From NCBI GenBank assembly GCA_037179335.1, contig JAKZHN010000031.1, positions 310,001 through 374,000 of the forward strand: a stretch of DNA of 64,000 bases, given 5' to 3'. A program made the position numbers and the translations under genes. Position 1 is the first letter of the stretch. Every line of letters starts with the position of its first letter. The notes beneath the pieces are model-generated. The model worked only from the letters and a program-made list of their open reading frames with translations. It had not been told where the DNA came from and ran no database searches. Origin of the DNA: Cyclaneusma minus. Taxonomy: Eukaryota; Ascomycota; Leotiomycetes; Marthamycetales; Marthamycetaceae. Shown here in pieces: positions 56,004 to 64,000 of the stretch.

Positions 56004-56442
56004 ATGTCAACAAGGCCGGCACTAAGTGGCAGTGACGTGCTCGTTCCTAGCCCACTTGAACCAGCACGACGACGAAGCTTCCATCTTCGATTCCGACGCA
56101 GTTTACGTTCTCGACTCAGGCAGCCGCCGCCTCACCCCAGCTAAGATCGATGCGCTCGTTGCCGCTCACGAGAAGGACCGGGGCAGCAATCAGAACGGCA
56201 ATAGCGGCAATAGCGACGGCAGCAGCAAGGTTGACAATAATACAAAGCCGGCTCTCCTACCTCGCCTGCAACTGTACGCGAGACTTGCGGCTTATGAAAA
56301 TCGCGACAACAGCAAGTACAAGGACAACACCAAGTCAAGCGGCTCGACGGAGAATACCATTGGCAATACCGACCCTGACAACTTCACCGAACCTCCCCAC
56401 GGGGAAATCCCTGCTGCTCACGGAGCTGATCTCCACAGCTAG
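56004..56442 (+). pseudogene. Possible broken ORF behind cassette 6
   Basis: The ATG at 56004 opens a frame starting MSTRPALSG that soon becomes Arg/Pro-rich. A longer frame, +1 relative to it and blocked upstream by a TAA at 56023, runs to 56442. That frame has more protein-like composition (FDSDAVYVLDSGSRRLTPAK, then an Asn/Ser/Lys-rich stretch). A single indel near 56025 would join them, so a decayed gene is possible. No family recognised. Confidence 0.25.
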
Positions 56443-58736
56443 GACAACCTCGACGAGAACCTTGGCGAAAATATGGAGTACGCAGCGTCCTGTTCTTCGG
56501 TCGTGCCCTCAACCCTCCTTCCTCTCGCCCCCGACAGCAGCCAACCTGTCGTCGTCTTCTGGGAAAACGGTACCCAAGAAACTCTTGCACCAGAACAACC
56601 ACCGCCACCGCCACGGGCATCAAAATCTCACCCAGTTCACAAGATATCTCTCACCGGCATGGCTTGCTATCTGCAAGCTCTTCATCTGTAGGTCGCTAAG
56701 AATAGCCGTTAGATGATATTAGACTGGTTCTTGCACTCTCCTCCGGTAGTCTGACTGCTTTTTAGCAGTAGCTTAAGTCACTGGGTTGTGTTTGGTCGGA
56801 CCACACTAAAGTAAACGGTATTGTTGTTCACGGCTTGTCTTGACGTTGCGACGTCCGCTGCCCCCACCATGTCCTAACATCATCAGTCCTCTTCACCTCC
56901 GATGTACAGATAAGCCTAAGGCAGGGCCCACTCCCGCCGGCCGCCGGAATATAGGATGGAATGGTGTACAAGCTTCTAAACGCCATCAGCACGTGGACCA
57001 GCTTCCTGTCTCAGTTATGGTGGCCCAGGGTTGGCTCGAAGGTGTTACTTGAAAGCTATCCAAGGGGCAAGGAAGTGCTGGCGGTGGCAGGACCAGCGAT
57101 GGCGTGCGTGTATGAGAAGAGAAAGGTCTGGGAGGTCAAGGGGTTCTTTTAAGCAAGAGCTGTCCCGCTAGTTCCGCGCTAGTTCCACTAGCTCTGAAAT
57201 ATTGCGAAACTAGCGAAATACGCCAGTGCTATGGTGGAGAACAAGAATGAAGCTGAGGATTAATGTGGTAAATTAAGTTTGCCCTCGAAATCCTTGATAG
57301 TATAACCCAACTACAATCAACGTATAGCCACCGATACGAGCCCCACACTGCTCCAAACTTCAATACTCACACAGACGATCAGTTCCAGATCTAGCTTTCA
57401 GCACTGTTAAGCAACTACCGCACAGCCCTGTCTCCTGCCATCCAAAACCATTCTGGTGCCAACAAGAAGGTCACGCTTGACGAACTTCCCAGGGCAAGAT
57501 TCGGGAATCCGTTAGACATGTGCCCTTCCAAGAATCCAGATACTGAGGACCAGTACAATAGTTAGTCACATATCCTCGCAAGGCCACCCATTCCTGCAGT
57601 GAGAGCAGCCCCGTCGAAGCAGCCCTCTGCGAACACTCTGCCTGTATGTGTGGCGAACTTAAGGGGGGCCTCATCTTAAATAACCACGACGGCGACTTAC
57701 TTCGCAGCCAGCTTGATACTCTCCCTATATATCCCAACCAAGGGAACTCCGAGAACGGCGGTTCGAAGGACGGTTGTGGTCCCAAGAACGCCGAATCCAA
57801 GCACGGCGGACCCGACCCAAAAAGGACGACTCCAGGAAGGGCAACTCCCAGAAGCACAACTCCAAAAAGGCCCCCAAGAACCGATCGCCCTATTTCCGCT
57901 GGATCTCGGGAGAGCTGTGAACGATGAAATGGAGTGCGTCGCACGAATTGAAAGAAGGAAAGAGAGAGCTAGAGACCGCGGAGCTCTTTTATGCTCCAGC
58001 ATGGTGGCCCATGTCCCTAGCGACAGGCCGCTAAACAGGCGATCGACTCTTCCATGCCTCTTCGCGACAGCCCTTGGGTCCAGTACCACCTCTTCCGTCT
58101 TTAGCTAGCTAGTGTAGCCGTGGTGGTGAGGCGACAGTAGTTGCAACTTCAAGTTCGACAGGTAAGGTACCATTCTGGTAGCTACGTTGTTAAGCAAAAG
58201 TCAGTCTTGAGCTCAATCACATTAATAACGAAATCATGACATTATCGCGCATGCTAGAAGTACAACACGCTCAACTTCACTCGGCTGTTTTGTCGGGGGC
58301 TTCACCTGGTTAAGACAAAGTGCTATTTCACCTACCTTCGGTAGTCAGGCAGCCACTTCCGACCTTCAATGCTTTGGAGATTATGGAGCAGATCAAGGCT
58401 TGTTTGCAGGGTATTTCCGAGGTTGGGAAGACATAGAACGAGAAGGATGGTGCGGATAGGTAGCTTCCGAGTGTTGTACCTGCGCCTGAGAGAGCACGTG
58501 AAGAATAGCCACTGGCTTCGTAGCCGAGAAGTCTATTAGCGGCCGGTAGGTATGCTTGACACTTTGGGTGGGGGAACTTGCCATGATCGTAATGTTTGTA
58601 CTTGAAGTGCAGCAGCACGAGTGGCAGTATTAGGGAAGGAAAAATTGGGGAGCCTCGCTGCTAAGACTGGAGGAAACAACGTATTGGGCTTGCAATCAGG
58701 TTACCAGTGTCCATTGCGAGGTGCGAGGAGATACCG

Positions 58737-58925
58737 CAAAATGATGAGGAAACGCCTGTGGGGAACCAGTATCTCTTTCCTCCCCAACTTCGCATCAAAG
58801 CCAGTCGCAGCCTTTCGTGCAAAGAGAAGACCGTGAAATCAAACCTCACCGAAGCACTAGGTCATCTTTTGGTCGTCAAATCCTCTGCAATCAACGCAAC
58901 GGTCCATCTCAGCCAGCTGAGCTGC
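58737..58925 (+). repeat. Diverged direct repeat flanking the BTB gene, copy A
   Basis: The segment encodes NDEETPVGNQ and, after an insertion, HLLVVKSSAINATVHLSQ. It matches 59944-60062, which encodes NEDAPVVNQQ and DLLVAQSSAIQPGGPTQ. At the DNA level CTGCAATCAACGCAACGGTC corresponds to CCGCAATCCAACCCGGCGGTC. Both lie in the same orientation. Confidence 0.5.
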
Positions 58926-58968
58926 AATTGAACACCCAATTTGATTTGGACAAAACGGAATTACAGGC

Positions 58969-59702
58969 TCAACCACTTTTTCTGTCAGCCTTTCCGCGCT
59001 CTTTTTCAGTCAATTCCTTGACGTAATACTTCGTCATACCCAATAGGTCGGGTTTAAGGTCCTCTTCGGTAGTGGTCATCAAGCAAGAAGCTATGTCCGC
59101 CATCACCTCTCTGGTAAACAGCTCGGGAGATTCATAAAACCAGCTTGTGCAGCTTTCGCCTCTACAGTGGAAGCAAAAGCTATCAACTAGAAACATCCTT
59201 AGCGGACTGCCTTTCCGTGTTCTTTCCCAGCAATTCGCTAGTACATCTCTCGGAAAGCAGCTGAAGTGATTCATTCTCAGGTTAAGGTGATCGATGGCGC
59301 TATTTTGGAGGGCTGGAATCCCCAAATAGTCCGCTAGAAGCCATAGGTCCGTAATCGCGATGACTCCGGGCTTATCCAGCTCGTACAGCGCATTTCTTGA
59401 ATGCTTGATCTTTTGCGTATATAGCCAATGAACGAAAAAGCCGAACGCTTCACATGGCTCTTCGGAGAGGTCGACGCGTTGAGCCCCAGCCTCAATAAAG
59501 GGGCCCGTCAAAGCAGCTCGAAAGTATGGAGAATAGTGGCACAAGAGCGACTTATGGACCTTGAACTCTTTCTTTTCTTCTCCGACGACGACCACAACGA
59601 TACCCTGGGGCTCACTGTTATCACTGTTAGCCCGGTCCATTACCCGCACTAGCGACAAGCAACTTACAGAAAATCTGGAGCTTCTTTCCCCGCCTTTTCC
59701 AT
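58969..59702 (-). CDS. BTB/POZ-domain protein
   Basis: Two exons: 59702-59668 (ATG at 59702, MEKAGKEAPDFL) and 59623-58969, joined by a 44-bp intron (GTAAGT...CTAACAG), giving 229 residues. The second exon carries a clear BTB fold: FKVHKSLLCHYSPYFRAAL, then VDLSEEPCEAFGFFVHWLYT and later DLWLLADYLGIPALQNSAID. Fungal BTB-only proteins of this size form large, fast-evolving families and may act as Cullin-3 adaptors; no second domain is visible here. The C-terminal half (WERTRKGSPLRMFLVDSF and following) fits the usual fungal BTB tail. The gene lies alone in a repeat-rich, gene-poor stretch and is flanked by a diverged direct repeat. A start at an ATG inside the intron region is the alternative. 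Confidence 0.83.
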
Positions 59703-60552
59703 CTTTTTGATTATCCTGACAGATCTACAATTGGTGCAAGGTTTCGGCCAGTGAATGGAGGCTTGATCGAATATTTGGCCAAGGATACGTAGACGTTGCT
59801 AGGTGGAGAGAATCTGGAGTTCAGCCGCATGGTCGGGGAAGGTGATGCTTTTCGAATTGTGGCTGCGACGTGGTTTCAAAGAGAAAATATTCGAAAAGAT
59901 TTTCTCCGACCGGGAAAGCAACGTCTCTCGACCTGAGTGTCGTGGCAACACAATGAAGATGCGCCTGTAGTCAACCAACAATTGCGTACACCTGGTCCAG
60001 ATCTCCTGGTCGCCCAATCCTCCGCAATCCAACCCGGCGGTCCGACTCAACCAGCTCCCCAGAAAAAAGAAAGGGCCCTGGAAGTCATCCAAAATAAATC
60101 CAAAAAGGTTACAAAAAATAAAAACAGCAAAAAAACAAGCTCTCGCATGTCTCATCCCCCCTGCGTGTTGCGCAGCGGCTAAATTTCTTTCTTTCCCAGG
60201 CTGAGCAGTCAAACCTGCGCATCTTCGGTAATCCGCTAACAATAGGGATTACACCAAGCCGCCTGACTGCTTTTGATTTTTCGGCTGTGGATTGGCGCTC
60301 ATGTGGGCGAGCTCATGGAGAGGCAAGGCTGAGAATGAGCCGAGGAGGGAAAGTTTCGCCAGCTACCAGATGGGGCACATTGTCATTCTAGCTCCACTTG
60401 CGAGCCTAGATGCCGGCGAGCCGCGGCCTCAGTTGTATCTTTTTTTCTATTCATTATTCTAAGTCGTTTTATCCTCACTGAATCGAACAGCATAACTCAC
60501 CACGCATTCCCTCCACAGCTCCATCAAGTGACCTGACTGCTCTTTTACCCAC
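59703..60552. other. Intergenic with repeat copy B
   Basis: Contains the BTB promoter and, at 59944-60062, the second copy of the direct repeat. That copy lies in an open frame (59937-60182) with a Lys/Asn-rich end. No gene recognised. Confidence 0.4.
59944..60062 (+). repeat. Diverged direct repeat flanking the BTB gene, copy B
   Basis: Partner of 58737-58925. The two copies share the order NED-PV-NQ then LLV-x2-SSAI in translation, with copy A carrying about 70 extra bases between the blocks. It could be the remnant of a duplicated gene. Confidence 0.5.
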
Positions 60553-62595
60553 TCACAAAACAGGCACATTCTTCCTCCGATAATCCAGCCACCTCGGACT
60601 CGTCCTCCTCAGTTTCGTCCCACTCTTGACCTGCAAATCCTCAATCGCACTAGCCCACCTAACCAACTCTCCCTCACTCCACCCCGTGCCCATCAGCGCC
60701 AGTCCAAACGGCATCCCCGTCTCCCCACTCACCCCCGCCGGCACCGTCAGCATCGGATATCCCGCCATTGCCGCAATCGAAGTCGTCTGAGCCACATCCG
60801 GCGGCACCAGCAAAGCATCCAACTTCCTGCCGTTATTCGCCAACGCCGCATCAATGCCATCTTCCCTCGAAGCTCGGCGACAGAAATTCAGCGCTGCCCA
60901 ATATGTATCATTCATCTGTCCTTTGGTGGCGAGCGAGGCGAGAAAGCCGTCTTGGCCGCTTGCGAATGCTGGGTGGGTGGCGGGAATGCCGCCTTCGGAG
61001 CCGGTGTTGTCGATGTTGTATTGTACGATGTCTTCTATGGATCGGATATCTGTGTTGTTCAGCTCCGCAAGGTAATTCTTGATATCGTTGTAGAAATCTA
61101 CTTTCACGTATGTGTATTCGGATTCGTTGGGATAGCCGCGGGTGGTGCCGTAGTCCCAGTTCCAACCATCGGGATCGACCATGGTTTGGTAGTTAGGAAG
61201 CTCGGTGCCGTTGATGACTGTGGCTCCGGCTGATTCGATCAGGGAGATGAGTTGGAGGAGTTGTTGCTGTTGGGAGCGGCTGGCGAGTTGCCAGAAACTC
61301 AGCCAGGGGAGGCCGAAGACTGCTCCTTTGAGGGCGTCTTTGGTGGAAAGGTATTGAGAATATCCGCCTGCTGGAGCTTGTTGGACCAGGGTGTAGTTGT
61401 CTCGAGGGTCGGGGCCGTAGATTGCGTCGAGGCAGTATGTGGCATCTCGGACTGTGCGGGCAAGACAACCTACCGTATCTTGATTGTGGCTCTCAGGGAT
61501 GACTCTAGCAGGAGATCAGTATGATCGAAGTCTTTCTGAGGAATCTCCCCACATACCCAGCCCGACTTGTCAGCCCAACAGTCGGTTTGATCCCCACCAA
61601 CGCATTTCTCTCCGCCGGGCTGATAACTGTTCAAAAATCAGCACACATCGACTTCCCTCCCACCTTTCGCATCAGTTCAGTTCCAACCCCTTCAGAAAAC
61701 ACTCACCACTCCCATCCGTCTCCGTCCCCAGCGCAAAAGTCACCAAATTTGCCGCCACCGCACTCCCACTCCCACTCGAGCTCCCTCCCGGACTCTGCGT
61801 CAAATTGTACGGACCCCGACACTGCCCTCCCCTCCCCGAGAATCCCTCTGAATAGTCGTTGCTTCTCATATCCGCCCATTCGCTCAACGCAGCATGACCT
61901 AACAGTACAGCGCCTTTCTGACGCAACAAATGCACCACATGTGCATCACGTGGAATCACCGAGCCTAGCAGTGCCCAGCTTCCTGCTGTTGTTTCCATGG
62001 CGTCTTTCGTGCCAATGTTGTCTTTCACGATAAAGGGGATGCCGTGCATGAGACCGAGAATGTTGCCTGCAGAACGTTGGGCGTCGAGAGATGCGGCGAT
62101 GTGAAGGACGTCGGGGTTGAGCTGTAGTATCGACCTGTGGTTTGTTACTTGGATGTTCATTCTTGCTCGGAGCAGCATCCATTTTGATGACTGAACGTAT
62201 CTGGGGACTCACCGAAGATAAGAATCCGTCTGCTGAATTCTCTGCATGTAGCAGAGGACGATTTGTACGGATGTGAGCGTTCCATTGCTCATTGCTTGCT
62301 GGAGCTGGTCGATAGTAGCTTCTTCCAACCTGAAGCCCTCACAAAGTGGCATAGGAAAATAGCCCCTTTCATCACTACCATTTGTCGACAGTCGCGGGAA
62401 ATGATATGGGTAAGGATCTAGGAGAACTTGGGCGTCAATAACTTGAGAGATGTTCGTGTTGTTGCTTTGAGAAGACCCTCCGCTCCATGCCAAACACCTG
62501 GCTGCTATGAGAGCCACGAGGATGGCGGCGACTGAATTCAACATTGCAAACAAGACGGGTCTTCCAATTGAGATCCCAAAGACATGAAGAGGCAT
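60553..62595 (-). CDS. Amidase-signature family enzyme
   Basis: Four exons, 62595-62213, 62134-61707, 61626-61557 and 61504-60553, give 610 residues. A hydrophobic N-terminal segment (about residues 16-35, LFAMLNSVAAILVALIAA) suggests a signal anchor or secretion signal. The amidase signature is complete: Lys165 in FIVKDNIG, the Ser cluster 246-250 in PGGSSSGSG, and the nucleophile Ser270 in GTETDGS, followed by VGIKPTVGLTSR. The motif around Ser270 is joined across the intron at 61706-61627. The C-terminal part has AAMAGYPMLTVPAG and GMPFGLALMG, as in GatA-like fungal amidases. It would hydrolyse a small amide; the substrate is unknown. Several N-glycosylation sites fit an extracellular or lumenal enzyme. 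Confidence 0.92.
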
Positions 62596-64000
62596 TCAGC
62601 ATCACTGAGCGTGCTTTTTATCAGTGTATCACTGATTTCGAGGTCGGAGTTCGCCATCATCGGGCATTTCAATATCCGTTTATTGATCGCCGCGGGGAGA
62701 TAACCAATTGTGGGGGAAGGAGAGATTCACGTAACACGAAAGTGACGTCTGAATCATCAGTTCACATACACGCATGTTCAGTTGGCCTTTGAATTCTGAG
62801 GACTCCATTTGAGAACAAAAGTTTTTTTGCAATAAGGCAATGGGCGGACGCAGAGGTGACTGGGACTACAGAAAGAGATTTTGCGTATATACGAAGGCGT
62901 TTCTAGCCATCAGATACGACACACCTCAAACCGTCAAAGGTTAGAAGAAAATTCCAGTGAATTCTAAAGTCGAGGAATATGTAACACCACCTAGAAACTT
63001 AACATTACCTCTCAATCAGGGCAATTTTGGAGAACTGGTGCAAGGAAATCTCAGGAACCGACTTTGCTACTCACTGTACTTACAGAGCTGCCTCTCATGA
63101 GATCACTGCTTGCTACATTGATCGCTCGAGGACTCAGAGTTTCAATATCTCTGGCAAGTGGGAAGTCAGTACTCGACAACACAGCAGCTTGTTTCAACAA
63201 AACATACAGGGCGGATATGGACCTCGGTTCCCCAGACCTCAGATCCTGGTGTCTCGCAAACTCGAAGATCTCAGATCTTCATCAAGTCCAGTCTTTGACG
63301 GAGAGGACCAAAACTCTGTGTAAAAAGAATCAACTGTGCCGGCCGCACACCATCATGAATCTTCAATCGCAACGCATGAGGCTATTCCCGGATACGTGGT
63401 ATTGCAAGGAACATTGAGACCTCGACAGACTGTTCTGGTCAGGACAACGCAAAGTTCATCCTGGATCTCGATTCTCAGGCCGGGCTACTTTACCCGCTGA
63501 ACTCTGGCTTGCCAGAAGGACATCCCGTAAGCCAGCAGGAGTGAGGCGATTCGTCGAGATGTATCCATGTCAAACGATGTTTCGATGCCCAGGGACGTCT
63601 CGTAGCCCAATATGTCAACCAAGTGAAGGACAACATGAAGCATGACGTCGGATCGAGATCTAGACCATCATGTTGCTTCTGGAATTGAGCTTGTGCTGTC
63701 AACCAATGCTGCCACCTTAAATCGCGGGCCCAATCCCGCCTGACAGATACAAGGTTCAATGACATGTTGTAACGAAAGGGAAGCTGACGTGAATGAAAGT
63801 TCAGAGGAGACAACGAAAATACATTGATTTTGAAGGAGTATACTTCAGAGACCAATGCTACATGTAGAGTTATGAAACCGAGAAAATATGACGCTCTTCG
63901 TATAGCCGATTCAAAGGAATGGTAACTTCGTAAGTGGCAGACGACAGCGGTCCCTGGCTGCGAGGAAGACCAAAAGGCTCTTCATACATGTACCTATTGG
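62596..64000. other. Intergenic to the window end
   Basis: Promoter of the amidase gene and flanking DNA. Short frames on both strands, including one at 63855-63490 on the minus strand, show no motif. No gene recognised. Confidence 0.45.

Larger units (their letters stand above)
52539..58968. other. 6.4-kb gene-poor compartment with repeated promoter-like cassettes
   Basis: No conserved gene is visible between the TMEM19-like and BTB genes. The region holds cassettes at 52951, 53440, 54099, 55062 and 55915 (plus strand), a minus-strand relative at about 57935-58040, three degenerate 20-25 nt arrays, and short ORFs without family resemblance. Two leaders carry a short ATG-initiated frame beginning MESR (about 53101 and 54290). 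At 57800-57890 plus-strand frames encode a Thr-Pro-Arg/Lys repeat. Confidence 0.5.

Noticed and set aside
63264..63280. Perfect palindrome GAAGATCTCAGATCTTC
   Set aside because: A single 17-bp palindrome in non-coding DNA with no second copy or linked gene; could be chance.
1..64000. CRISPR array, insertion sequence, prophage or rRNA
   Set aside because: No regularly spaced identical repeats, transposase, integrase, phage gene or rRNA sequence was seen on either strand.

Overview
The window looks like nuclear DNA of a filamentous ascomycete (Pezizomycotina; a Dothideomycete-like fungus is my inference, not shown). The reasons are short GT-AG introns of about 50-210 bp, dense genes on both strands, and typical fungal families: an S1/P1 nuclease, a wax-synthase-type acyltransferase, an NRPS-like reductase, a full-length ABCB transporter, C2H2 zinc-finger proteins and amidase-signature enzymes. 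There is no bacterial operon structure, CRISPR array or rRNA. Exon boundaries below were traced by hand from splice sites and reading phase.

Layout. 1-5.8 kb: a GT25-type glycosyltransferase gene with one in-frame TAA, then a gene-poor stretch with an AT-rich tRNA-like/SINE-like remnant. 5.8-12.1 kb: a SPATA20/YyaL-type gene, an F-box-like gene and a small His-rich secreted ORF. 12.5-21.2 kb: a membrane protein whose tail is cut by an 8-nt duplication, an MBOAT/wax-synthase-like gene, an S1/P1 nuclease with a 12-nt micro-exon, a rearranged copy of the membrane-protein 3' end, and a trypsin-fold protease gene with a TAA directly before the catalytic His. 21.8-33.6 kb: an SDR, a GNAT acetyltransferase, a frameshifted NRPS-like (A-T-R) pseudogene and, divergent from it, an intact ABCB transporter; this may be a decayed metabolite locus. 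34.3-36 kb: an intact protein kinase. 36-41 kb: gene-poor, with a 2EXR-domain pseudogene and several promoter-like cassettes. 41.6-52.5 kb: two C2H2 proteins sharing one finger type, and a TMEM19/DUF92 membrane protein. 52.5-60.5 kb: gene-poor, with a series of related promoter-like cassettes, degenerate 20-25 nt arrays and one BTB gene. 60.5-62.6 kb: an amidase.

The most unusual signals are three. First, a promoter-like cassette (AGCTTCAC, pyrimidine block, GCTAGCG, TATAAAAG, CT-rich leader) recurs at least six times in the gene-poor parts, in front of short ORFs that look unrelated. Second, almost every long exon starts C-rich and switches to G-rich on the coding strand. Third, several genes are inactivated by single stops or short indels (tandem duplications of 5 and 8 nt), while their neighbours are intact.
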